A program made the translations under genes and the position numbers. DNA of 47,315 bases from positions 1 to 47,315 of the forward strand of contig NZ_JAGGOT010000039.1 of assembly GCF_018614195.1 (NCBI RefSeq). Reading direction: 5' to 3'. Positions 28,278-36,003 of this stretch are shown in pieces. Numbering within the stretch: the stretch's first letter is position 1; each line of letters opens with the position of its first letter. The notes under the pieces were generated by a model, which was not told the origin of the DNA, did not search any database, and saw nothing but the letters and a program-made list of their open reading frames with translations. This stretch comes from Streptomyces sp. ISL-43 (GTDB taxonomy: Bacteria; Actinomycetota; Actinomycetes; Streptomycetales; Streptomycetaceae).

Positions 28278-29233
28278 ACGGGCGGGACAACACACAGGGC
28301 GACGGGCAGGGCGGCGGGCAGGGCGACGGGCAGGGCGACGAATTCGAGTTCGGCCTGCGGGAATGGATGGCCCAGGGCGCGGAAGCCGTACAGCCCGCGG
28401 CCGTGCCGTATCCGGCGATCGTCCGGCAGGGCCGCGCGGAGCGGCGGCGCAGGCTGGCGGTGGCGGGGGCAGCCCTGGTCGCGCTGGCCGTCGTACCGGT
28501 CACGGCCCTCGCCTTCACCGGCAACGCCGGCGGCGGGCCCGCGGTCGTGTCCGTAGCGGGAGGCCCGACACCGAGCGCGGCCCCGCCGTCCCCCCCGCCG
28601 CCCGCGGGGCCGACCGCACCCGCGACTCCCGGGCAGCTCGCCGACGGGATCACCCTCCAGGTCGCGGCCGCCGGGCTCGAGCAGTGCCTCGACTACGACC
28701 GGCAGCACGTCACCCCGTCGGGGATCCAGCGGCCGGACCTGGGCGTGGCCTCCGACTACCGGATCCTGCTCGCGCACCGCAGTACCGGCAACGACAACAC
28801 CCCGGGGGACGGCCGGTTCATCGTCGCCGTCAAGGACGGTCCGACGCAGGCCCGGCTCATCTGCAACATCAAGGACGGCGGGGCGAGCGGCATCAACGCC
28901 TCCAGCGGCGGGAACTCGGACCCCGAGAGCGGATCCGTCGCCCCCGACATCAACGGAGGCAAGCTCTACCTGCAGCGGCTGAGCTCCGAGGGTCCCTGGA
29001 AGCTGCCCTACCGCTGGGGCAGCATCGGCACCGTCGACGCCGGCGTCGCCCGGGTCACCGTCAGCTACGGCGGCGCCACCGTGGAAGCAGCCCTCGACCA
29101 CGGCTGGTTCGCCGCCACCGGCGTCCTGGACGAGGCCGTCACCAAGGCCCCGCGGATCAAGGGCTACGACGCCCAGGGCAAGCAGGTCTACGACTCCGAC
29201 CAGGACAAGGGCTACGACAAGCTCCTCCCTTGA
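28274..29233 (+). CDS. Single-pass membrane protein coupled to the sigma factor
   Basis: 319 residues starting at GTG 28274, overlapping the sigma stop by GTGA with AGGGGGCGG upstream. The N-terminus is a Gly/Asp/Gln repeat (GDGQGGGQGDGQGD, residues 9-22). A short cytoplasmic part (FEFGLREWMAQGAEAVQPAAVPYPAIVRQGRAERRRR) leads to one membrane helix at 61-81, a Pro/Ala-rich linker, and an extracellular domain of about 200 residues with two Cys (in LEQCLDY and LICNIKDGG). I do not recognise the outer domain. Gene order and topology fit a membrane-bound anti-sigma or signal-receiving partner of the sigma factor, but no ZAS zinc motif (HxxxCxxC) is present. A strong terminator follows at 29272-29306. 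Confidence 0.75.
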   Translation: MNGRDNTQGDGQGGGQGDGQGDEFEFGLREWMAQGAEAVQPAAVPYPAIVRQGRAERRRRLAVAGAALVALAVVPVTALAFTGNAGGGPAVVSVAGGPTPSAAPPSPPPPAGPTAPATPGQLADGITLQVAAAGLEQCLDYDRQHVTPSGIQRPDLGVASDYRILLAHRSTGNDNTPGDGRFIVAVKDGPTQARLICNIKDGGASGINASSGGNSDPESGSVAPDINGGKLYLQRLSSEGPWKLPYRWGSIGTVDAGVARVTVSYGGATVEAALDHGWFAATGVLDEAVTKAPRIKGYDAQGKQVYDSDQDKGYDKLLP

Positions 29234-29271
29234 CCCCCGGTCCTGGCGATCCGGCCGGGAGGGGCGCGTAG

Positions 29272-29306
29272 GACCCCGCCGCCGTACAGGGGTCGGCGGC
29301 GGGGTC
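29272..29306. terminator. Strong bidirectional terminator
   Basis: GACCCCGCCGCC (29272-29283) and GGCGGCGGGGTC (29295-29306) form a perfect 12-base stem with an 11-base loop, between the convergent membrane-protein gene (stop 29233) and kinase gene (stop 29315). Confidence 0.85.
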
Positions 29307-29314
29307 GTACGCGG

Positions 29315-29869
29315 CTAGGGAGTCTCCGACCGGGAACGTTCGCCGGGGAGGAGTGTGCCGATCTCCTTGCCGAGGGCAGCGATGTCGACGGGCCGGCTGG
29401 TGTCGACGGTCAGGACGGGCCCGCCCAGTCCGAGCGGGCCTGGGTGGGATGCCCAGGTGGCGACGCGGTCGTCGATCTGTTCGCGGGTGGAGTTCTGGTC
29501 GAGGTGTCCTGGGTGGCGCTTGCGTGTGTGGAACCGTTCGGCGACGAGCGTGGTGTCGCAGTCGCAGAACACCTCGATCAGGTGGGCGTCGAGCTGGTGC
29601 AGTCGGCCGGGGGCGGTGTCGCGGTGCCACCAGTTGACGAGCACGGCTCGCCCGGCATCGGCGGCGAGGGCGAACAGGATGTCGTCACTGGCCCGGCTCA
29701 GCTTGTGGCACCACGTTTTGTCGCCGACGCCGAGGGAGTCGTAGAGAGACTCGAGGATCACGTCCTTGTCGATGACCGGCAGGCTCAATCGCGTGGCGAG
29801 CCCGCGGGCCAGGGTGCTCTTCCCGCTGGCAGGGAGGCCGGAGACGATGACGAAGGCGTTGTCGGTCAT
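29315..29869 (-). CDS. P-loop kinase / AAA-family ATPase
   Basis: 184 residues with a Walker A motif GLPASGKST at 11-19, directly after a hydrophobic strand (AFVIVS). DKDVILESL follows, where kinases of this fold place an acidic substrate-binding residue, then RAVLVNWWHR, an EVFCDCDTTLVAERFHTRKRHPGHLD lid-like segment and a C-terminal LTVDTSRPVD strand. This is the gluconate-kinase/chloramphenicol-phosphotransferase-like layout of small-molecule kinases; the substrate is unknown. ATG 29869 has GGAGGGAACACTGAGACC in front. It lies 25 bases downstream of glnE on the same strand and is probably read from the same transcript, but a functional link to nitrogen control is not shown. Confidence 0.8.
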   Translation of the reverse strand: MTDNAFVIVSGLPASGKSTLARGLATRLSLPVIDKDVILESLYDSLGVGDKTWCHKLSRASDDILFALAADAGRAVLVNWWHRDTAPGRLHQLDAHLIEVFCDCDTTLVAERFHTRKRHPGHLDQNSTREQIDDRVATWASHPGPLGLGGPVLTVDTSRPVDIAALGKEIGTLLPGERSRSETP

Positions 29870-29894
29870 GGTCTCAGTGTTCCCTCCCGGCGGT

Positions 29895-32882
29895 CTACGC
29901 GCCGTAGAAGAGCTCGTCCACGACCGCCCGCGCACGGCGGGTGATGCGCCGGTAGTCGTCCAGCATGTCGCCGACCCGGCCCTCCGGATAGCCGAGGTAG
30001 CGGCCCACCGCCGCCAGTTCGCGGGCGTCGGAGGGGAAGGTGTCGCCGGCCCGTCCGCGGACCAGCATCACGGCGTTGCGGACCCGGGTGGCCAGCACCC
30101 AGGCCTCGTCCAGGATCTGCGCCTCCTCGGTCGGGATCAGCCCGGCCGAGTGGGCGGCGGCCAGGGCCCGGCGGGTCCGGGTCGTGCGCAGGCCCGGCTC
30201 GGCCCAGGCGTGCCGCATCTGGATCAGCTGGACGGTCCACTCGACGTCGCTGAGGCCGCCGCGGCCCAGTTTGGTGTGCAGGGTCGGGTCGGCGCCGCGG
30301 GGCAGGCGTTCGGATTCCATCCGGGCCTTGAGCCGGCGGATCTCGCGGACGGCGTCCTCGCCGAGGCCTTCCATCGGGTAGCGCAGCGGGTCGATGAGCT
30401 CGATGAAGCGGGCCCCGAGCTCGGCGTCGCCCGCGATCGGTTCGGCGCGCAGCAGGGCCTGGGACTCCCAGGTCAGGGACCAGCGGCGGTAGTAGGCGGC
30501 GTAGGAGGGGAGGGTGCGGACCAGCGGGCCGGAGCGGCCTTCGGGGCGCAGGTCGGCGTCGATGAGCAGCGGCGGGTCGGCGGTGGGCAGCTGGAGCAGT
30601 CTGCGCATCTCGGCGATGACGTTCTGGGCAGCCTTCGCGGCCTCCTGTTCGCCGACGCCCTCGCGGGGTTCGTGGACGAACAGGACGTCGGCGTCGGATC
30701 CGTAGCCGAGCTCGTGGCCGCCGAAGCGGCCGACTCCGATGACCGCGAACCGGGTGGGGAGGGTGTCGCCCCAGTGCGCGTGGACGGCGGCGCGCAGGGC
30801 TCCGGCGATCGTGGCGGCGGTGAGGTCGGAGACGGCGTCGCCGACCCGGTCGACCAGGGCTCCGTGGTCCTCCTCGGCCGGGTTCTCCTCCGTACCGTAG
30901 GAGCCGATGATGTCGGCGGCGGTGGTGCGGAAGAGCTCGCGGCGGCGCACTCCGCGGGCCACGGCGACGGCGGCTTCCGGGTTCTCGGCGCGGCCTACGG
31001 CGGCGAGTACCTCCTGCTCCAGGGCCTCGTGGGTACGGGGTGCCAGGCCTCCGGCGTCGCCGAGCAGGGCGACGGCTTCGGGGGCGCGCATGAGCAGGTC
31101 GGGGGCGAGGCGGCCGGCGGACAGGACGCGGGCGAGGTTCTCGGCGGCGGCGCCCTCGTCGCGCAGGAGGCGCAGGTACCAGGGGGTCTTGCCAAGGGCG
31201 TCGGAGACCTTGCGGAAGTTGAGCAGGCCGGCGTCCGGGTCGGCGGAGTCGGCGAACCAGCCGAGGAGCACGGGCAGCAGGGTGCGCTGGATGGCGGCCT
31301 TGCGGGTGACGCCGGAGGCGAGGGCCTCGAGGTGGCGCAAGGCCGAGGCCGGGTCGGCGTACCCGAGGGCTTCGAGGCGCTGGCCGGCGGCGCGCGGGGA
31401 GAGCCGGGTCTCGCCGGGGGCGAGTTGGGCGACGGCGTCCAGGAGCGGCCGGTAGAAGAGCTTCTCGTGGAGGCGGCGGACGACGGAGGCGTGCCGGCGC
31501 CATGCCTTGTTGAGCTCGGCGACCGGTTCGGTGCGCAGGCCCATGGAGCGGCCCAGGCGCCGCAGGTCGTTCTCGTCCTCGGGGACGAGGTGGGTGCGGC
31601 GCAGCCGGTAGAGCTGGATGCGGTGTTCCATGGCGCGCAGGAAGCGGTAGGCGTCGTTCAGCTGGGCGGCGTCGGCGCGCCCGACGTAGCCGCCGGCGGC
31701 GAGGGCGTGGAGCGCGTCGAGGGTGCTGGAGGAGCGCAGGGTGGCGTCGGAGCGGCCGTGCACGAGCTGGAGGAGCTGGACGGCGAATTCGACGTCGCGC
31801 AGGCCGCCGGGGCCGAGTTTGAGTTCCCGGTCGACCTGGGCGGCGGGGATGTTGTCGACGACGCGGCGGCGCATCTTCTGGACGTCGGCGACGAAGTTGT
31901 CGCGCTCGGCGGCCTGCCAGACGAGGGGAGTTATGGCCTGGACGTACTCGACGCCGAGCGTCTCGTCGCCGGCGACGGCGCGGGCCTTGAGGAGGGCCTG
32001 GAACTCCCAGGTCTTGGCCCAGCGCTGGTAGTAGGCGAGGTGGGAGGCGAGGGTGCGGACGAGCGGACCGTTTCTGCCCTCCGGGCGGAGGTTGGCGTCG
32101 ACGGGCCAGATGGTGCCCTCGATGGTGGTCTCGGAGCAGATCCGCATGAGGTGGGAGGCGAGCCGGGTGGCGGCCTGGATCGCCTTGCCCTCGTCGGCTC
32201 CGGCGGCGGCGTCCCCGACGAAGATGACGTCGACGTCGGAGACGTAGTTCAGCTCGTGGCCGCCGCACTTGCCCATCGCGATGACGGCGAGCCGGCAGGC
32301 GGCCGCGTCCGCGGGGGCGGCGGCGCTCGCGATGCGCAGGGCCGCGCGGAGGGTGGCAGTGGCGAGGTCGGCGAGCTCGGCGGCGGCCTGGGCGACGTCG
32401 GTGGTGCCGCAGACGTCGCGGGCGGCGATGGAGAGCAGGCAGCGGCGGTAGGCGACGCGCAGGGCGATGGGATCGTGCGCGGCGGCCAGGCCGAGCTCGA
32501 ACTCCGGGAGCCCCGGGTGCAGGTCGGCGGCCTCGTAGGTGACCAGCGCCCGCCAGTCCTGATGGTGGCGGGCGAGGTGGTCGCCGAGGGCCTCGGAGGC
32601 GCCGAGCACGCCGAGGAGGCGGTCGCGCAGGGGTTTGGCGCTGACGAGGGTGTCGAGCAGTACGGGCAGTTCGTCGGCGGACTGCGCCTCGGCGAGCCGG
32701 ACCAGCCCGAGGAGGGCGAGGTCGGGGTCGGCGGTGGCCCCGAGGGCGTCGAGGAGCACCGGATCGGTGCGTACGGCGGCCAGCGCCTCGGTGTCGAGCA
32801 GCCGGGCGGCGGCGGAGGGGTCGGTGAAGCCGCTGCGCAGCAGCCGGCTGAAGGTACTGCTCCTGCGTCCCGGGACTGTCAT
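29895..32882 (-). CDS. glnE: Bifunctional glutamine-synthetase adenylyltransferase/adenylyl-removing enzyme
   Basis: 995 residues, the usual size. GlnE attaches AMP to and removes it from a Tyr of glutamine synthetase I, tuning its activity to nitrogen status. Two nucleotidyltransferase domains are visible: GKCGGHELNYVSDVDVIFV (about 201-219) and GVGRFGGHELGYGSDADVLFV (about 712-732). Each is followed by the DANLRPEGRNGPLVRTL or DADLRPEGRSGPLVRTL signature and an LGPGGLRDVEF or LGRGGLSDVEW helical domain. ATG 32882 follows GGGAGGCGGCGGG; the open frame upstream is discarded. It starts a minus-strand unit with the kinase gene. Its substrate, the main GlnA, is not in this window; the GlnA2 gene 3 kb away appears to lack the target site. 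Confidence 0.96.
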   Translation of the reverse strand: MTVPGRRSSTFSRLLRSGFTDPSAAARLLDTEALAAVRTDPVLLDALGATADPDLALLGLVRLAEAQSADELPVLLDTLVSAKPLRDRLLGVLGASEALGDHLARHHQDWRALVTYEAADLHPGLPEFELGLAAAHDPIALRVAYRRCLLSIAARDVCGTTDVAQAAAELADLATATLRAALRIASAAAPADAAACRLAVIAMGKCGGHELNYVSDVDVIFVGDAAAGADEGKAIQAATRLASHLMRICSETTIEGTIWPVDANLRPEGRNGPLVRTLASHLAYYQRWAKTWEFQALLKARAVAGDETLGVEYVQAITPLVWQAAERDNFVADVQKMRRRVVDNIPAAQVDRELKLGPGGLRDVEFAVQLLQLVHGRSDATLRSSSTLDALHALAAGGYVGRADAAQLNDAYRFLRAMEHRIQLYRLRRTHLVPEDENDLRRLGRSMGLRTEPVAELNKAWRRHASVVRRLHEKLFYRPLLDAVAQLAPGETRLSPRAAGQRLEALGYADPASALRHLEALASGVTRKAAIQRTLLPVLLGWFADSADPDAGLLNFRKVSDALGKTPWYLRLLRDEGAAAENLARVLSAGRLAPDLLMRAPEAVALLGDAGGLAPRTHEALEQEVLAAVGRAENPEAAVAVARGVRRRELFRTTAADIIGSYGTEENPAEEDHGALVDRVGDAVSDLTAATIAGALRAAVHAHWGDTLPTRFAVIGVGRFGGHELGYGSDADVLFVHEPREGVGEQEAAKAAQNVIAEMRRLLQLPTADPPLLIDADLRPEGRSGPLVRTLPSYAAYYRRWSLTWESQALLRAEPIAGDAELGARFIELIDPLRYPMEGLGEDAVREIRRLKARMESERLPRGADPTLHTKLGRGGLSDVEWTVQLIQMRHAWAEPGLRTTRTRRALAAAHSAGLIPTEEAQILDEAWVLATRVRNAVMLVRGRAGDTFPSDARELAAVGRYLGYPEGRVGDMLDDYRRITRRARAVVDELFYGA

Positions 32883-33387
32883 CCCGCCGCCTCCCGCGTA
32901 CGTCGCCTGCCTTTGCCCTGGCCGGGCGGTTTCGCGGGATCCCACTGCCGGCGTGGTCCGGGTCCGCGCGTCCGCCCGGGGAGAGCCTAGCCGGAGCAGG
33001 CGTTCGACTCACCGACACGGTGGGATGGATTGTCAGATTATTGGCAGATTTGGGGCGCACTGGGGCCCGCCTCCCGGCGACCGGCCAGGAGGAGCCCCAT
33101 GCCCGACCCCGCACTGCCGGCCGGCGGCCCGCACGGCCCCGTCGATCCGCCCGGCCACGGCGGCCCGGTCCGGAGGGACAAGCTCCGCATACCGTCCACA
33201 TACCGATCACATCCGCACACACGGATCACACGAGGCACAATCCCAATCGGCCACTTCCGGAAATGTGAAGTCATCGGCGAACCCGGTGAACCAACTTGCC
33301 CGGAATGGCCTCTCACTGACTGACCGACACCGACCGACCGGCTGCTCAGTGGTTCTTCCTGCCGAACGACACCCAAGGCGTAATCCC
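32883..33387. other. 505-base intergenic region between glnE and the PIG-L gene
   Basis: Divergent starts imply two promoters. I see GATCACA twice (33205-33211 and 33224-33230), with ATCCG/CGGAT arms at 33211-33215 and 33222-33226 forming a small dyad between them. There is also a locally AT-richer stretch around 33030-33052 (CAGATTATTGGCAGATT, with CAGATT repeated). Short open frames cross the area (for example from 33100), but none has a convincing ribosome binding site or protein-like composition. No RNA gene is recognised. Confidence 0.35.
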
Positions 33388-35481
33388 ATGCCCGTTTCCC
33401 GCCGACGCTTCCTTCTGGCGACCGTGCTCCCGATGCTCACCCTCGGGGTCACCGGCGCGCTCGCCGTAGCCTCCGGGCAGCAGACGGCCGCCGAAGCCTC
33501 GGCGGGAACGGACCCGGCGACCGCCCGCCCGGCGAGCACCACCGCCGGATCGGTCGTCCAGATCGCCGCACACCCCGACGACGACCTGTTCTTCATGAAC
33601 CCCGACCTCAGCCGCTCCCTGCTGGCCGGCACCCCGCTCACCACCGTGTACCTCACCTCCGGCGAGGCCGACGGCCGCAACGAGGCCGACGGCGATGGCG
33701 CCAAGGACCCGACGCAGCCCGCCGACCGCGGCCACTACTCGGAGGCCCGGCAGAACGGCATACGCTCCGCCTACGCGCAGATGGCCACCGGCGACCGCAC
33801 CAGCGCGTGGCAGCGTACGGTCATACCCACCGCCGGCGGCGGACAGGCCGAGCTGGACGTCCTCGTGGCGAAACCGCACATCAACCTGGTCTGGCTGCAG
33901 ATGCGCGAGGCCCGCGCCCCCATCGCGGACACGCCGGAGAGCCTGCGCGGCCTGTGGAACGGCCGGATACCGGCGCTCGTCCCCCAGTTCGCGACCGGCA
34001 CCCCGGTCAAGCATGCGTACACGTACACCAAGGACCAGGCGATAGCGGCGATAGCCGGGATCCTGGAGCGGTACAAGCCGACGACGATACGGATGCAGGA
34101 CCCGACGCCGGGGCGCTACGCCGACAGCGGGCGCTACACCGACCACCAGGACCACATGTACGGGGCGCGGTTCGCGCAGGCCGCCGCGGCCTCGTACGCC
34201 GCGCGCGTCCCGGTCGGGCAGCGGCCCCACTTCTCCGTCCAGAGCTACCTCGGGTACCACAACGGCACGCTGCCTCACACGCTGGACCCGCAGACGGCCG
34301 AGACGAAGATCGGCTTCCTCAAGACGTACGCGTGGCACGACAAGCAGAACCACTGCGGTTCCCCCTACGGCTGCGGCGACCGCAAAGTGGCGGGCAACCC
34401 GACCGGCCACAACTGGGCCCAGTCGCTGCGCTACGCACGCGCCGACAACTCCTCCTGGCTGGCGCAGGGCACGCCCGGCCGGCTGTACGCCTTCGCCGCG
34501 CTCGACGGCCAGATGGCCGTCTGGACCCGCGGCCCCGGCACCGGTGCCGCGGCCGCCTGGCAGGGGCCGGACCTGCTGCCGGGCACGGGCATCGACCCGG
34601 GCGCGACCACCGCCCGCTTCCCCGACGGGCGCGTGGCCGTCCTCGCCACCCGGACCGTCTTCGGCGAGCGGCCGCAGGACTACCGGCGCGAGATCGTCTA
34701 CGCCGTCCAGGCCGTGCCCGGCGGCCCGTTCGGGGCGTGGGTCTCGCTCGGCACCCCGGAATCCACCGACGAGGCCGGCACCTCCGCGATCAGCGCCCCC
34801 TCGGCGGCCGCCGACCAGGACGGCCGGCTGACCGTGTACGTCCGCGACTCCCGCCGCACCCTGCTCGCCCGCTTCCAGCAGCCCTCGGGCGCCTTCTCCG
34901 ACTGGCAGCAGCTGGGCGGCACCGACCTGCAGAGCGACCCGGTGACCGCCACGGACGCCGCCGGGCGGCGCCACCTCTACGTCGCCACCACCGGGTCCGT
35001 GCTCGCCTGGATCCAGCCCGCTCCGGGCGCCCCGCTGGCCGGGCCCTTCCCGACCGGCCTGCCCGCCACCACCGTGCCCCTCACCGCGACCCCGGAGGCC
35101 GCGGGCGTGCGCCTGTACTTCCGGCGCCCCGACTCGGGCGTCGTGCGCACCGCCCTGGTCACGGCCGGCGCCGGAGCCGCCAAGCCGGCCGTCTCCAGCA
35201 TCGCCGAGGCCGGCGGCCGGGCCGGCTACGGCGCGGTAGGCGTCGCGGGCCGCCTCCTGTCGGGCCGCGCCGACTCGGGCACCATCAGCACGACGGGCCT
35301 CGGCGGCCCGCCCGCGTGGACGGAGTCCCAGATGCTCTACGCGGGCGCCCCGGCGGGCACCCAGGAGCAGGGCGGCGCCACGACCACGGCGGTCCTGGGC
35401 CTGGACGCCGAACTCCACGTCACCACGACCCTCCCCAACCCCACCCGCCTGGTCTGGCACAAGGCGATCCCCCGGCCGTAG
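33388..35481 (+). CDS. Secreted PIG-L family deacetylase with C-terminal propeller-like region
   Basis: 697 residues. The N-terminus MPVSRRRFLLATVLPMLTLG is a Tat-type signal (RRRFL) with a cleavage region near 30-40. The PIG-L (LmbE) zinc site is AHPDDD (61-66) together with DHQDH (252-256); the family removes N-acetyl groups from GlcNAc-type sugars. From about residue 360 a second half holds repeated GxxAVxxR/GxLxVYxRDS blades (for example DGQMAVWTRGPG, DGRLTVYVRDSRRTLLARFQQPSGAFSDWQQLGG), recalling PLL-like lectin beta-propellers that bind sugars. It would be an exported deacetylase aimed at an extracellular glycan or glycoconjugate. ATG 33388 follows CCAAGGCGTAATCCC; the long upstream open frame is out of context. 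A hairpin follows at 35504-35535. Confidence 0.88.
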   Translation: MPVSRRRFLLATVLPMLTLGVTGALAVASGQQTAAEASAGTDPATARPASTTAGSVVQIAAHPDDDLFFMNPDLSRSLLAGTPLTTVYLTSGEADGRNEADGDGAKDPTQPADRGHYSEARQNGIRSAYAQMATGDRTSAWQRTVIPTAGGGQAELDVLVAKPHINLVWLQMREARAPIADTPESLRGLWNGRIPALVPQFATGTPVKHAYTYTKDQAIAAIAGILERYKPTTIRMQDPTPGRYADSGRYTDHQDHMYGARFAQAAAASYAARVPVGQRPHFSVQSYLGYHNGTLPHTLDPQTAETKIGFLKTYAWHDKQNHCGSPYGCGDRKVAGNPTGHNWAQSLRYARADNSSWLAQGTPGRLYAFAALDGQMAVWTRGPGTGAAAAWQGPDLLPGTGIDPGATTARFPDGRVAVLATRTVFGERPQDYRREIVYAVQAVPGGPFGAWVSLGTPESTDEAGTSAISAPSAAADQDGRLTVYVRDSRRTLLARFQQPSGAFSDWQQLGGTDLQSDPVTATDAAGRRHLYVATTGSVLAWIQPAPGAPLAGPFPTGLPATTVPLTATPEAAGVRLYFRRPDSGVVRTALVTAGAGAAKPAVSSIAEAGGRAGYGAVGVAGRLLSGRADSGTISTTGLGGPPAWTESQMLYAGAPAGTQEQGGATTTAVLGLDAELHVTTTLPNPTRLVWHKAIPRP

Positions 35482-35503
35482 CCGGCGAGACACCCGCGCA
35501 AAA

Positions 35504-35535
35504 GGCCCCGCGACCGGTCACCCGGGAGCGGGGCC
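35504..35535 (+). terminator. Hairpin after the PIG-L gene
   Basis: GGCCCCGC (35504-35511) pairs with GCGGGGCC (35528-35535) over a 16-base loop, starting 22 bases after the stop at 35481, and before the stop of the converging small gene at 35553. Confidence 0.6.
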
Positions 35536-35552
35536 CTACCCGTACGCCGGTG

Positions 35553-35885
35553 CTAGCGGCCGGTGTTGCCCGTGAGGAGCTCCAGCACGTGTGCCGGGGT
35601 CCGGTTTCCGGCCGCGCCGGGGCGGGAGGACAGGTAGTCGGCGATGTCCGGCTCCTCCCAGGGTCCCGATTCCAGCAGGCCGCCGGCCAGGTAGCGCAGG
35701 TACGCGGCGGAGGGCATGAGCGGCTCGATGTCCTGGAGCGTCCATGGGGCGGTGAACGTCAGCAGCGGGATGCTTTCGATCGTTCCCGGGCAGATCAGCG
35801 TCTCGTACCGCCCCGGACCCAACTCGTCGCGTCCCAGGCGCAAGACCGTGGTCAGGTCCAGGTCCGCCCCCGAATTCCTGTACAT
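35553..35885 (-). CDS. Hypothetical small protein
   Basis: 110 residues from ATG 35885 (MYRNSGADLDLTTVLRLGRDELGPGRYETLICPGTIESIPLLTFTAPWTLQDIEPLMPSAAYLRYLAGGLLES...). Composition and the regular alternation of hydrophobic residues look protein-like and the codon third positions are GC-rich, so it may be real. AGGAG abuts the ATG with no spacer, so the true start may lie further upstream; the frame stays open past it toward 35940. I recognise no family. It lies downstream of glnA2 on the same strand, but a hairpin at 35944-35978 separates them. A different minus frame (35536-35922) overlaps it and was judged weaker. Confidence 0.45.
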   Translation of the reverse strand: MYRNSGADLDLTTVLRLGRDELGPGRYETLICPGTIESIPLLTFTAPWTLQDIEPLMPSAAYLRYLAGGLLESGPWEEPDIADYLSSRPGAAGNRTPAHVLELLTGNTGR

Positions 35886-35943
35886 CTCCTGCGCGGCGGT
35901 GGTCGGCGGTGTGGACGACCATGCTCTGTTTCTCGCGAGACGG

Positions 35944-35978
35944 CTCCGGGCCGGCGGTCGTCGACCGTCGGCCCGGAG
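35944..35978 (-). terminator. Long hairpin after glnA2
   Basis: CTCCGGGCCG (35944-35953) pairs perfectly with CGGCCCGGAG (35969-35978), and the interior CGGTCG/CGACCG can pair further. It starts 26 bases beyond the glnA2 stop codon (36004-36006). Confidence 0.75.
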
Positions 35979-36003
35979 GGATGGAGCGTGCCCGGTGCTC
36001 GTG

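Noticed and set aside
29766..32990. 1074-codon open frame on the plus strand opposite glnE
   Set aside because: It mirrors the glnE codons exactly, is rich in Gly/Val/Asp, and has no recognisable motif; glnE on the other strand has both conserved nucleotidyltransferase domains.
33100..33323. Small open frame between glnE and the PIG-L gene
   Set aside because: Pro/Arg/His-rich, no ribosome binding site, overlaps other equally open frames; treated as intergenic.
35536..35922. Alternative 128-codon minus frame overlapping 35553-35885
   Set aside because: Its product is rich in Arg/Gly/Pro/His without hydrophobic periodicity, unlike the 110-residue frame chosen.
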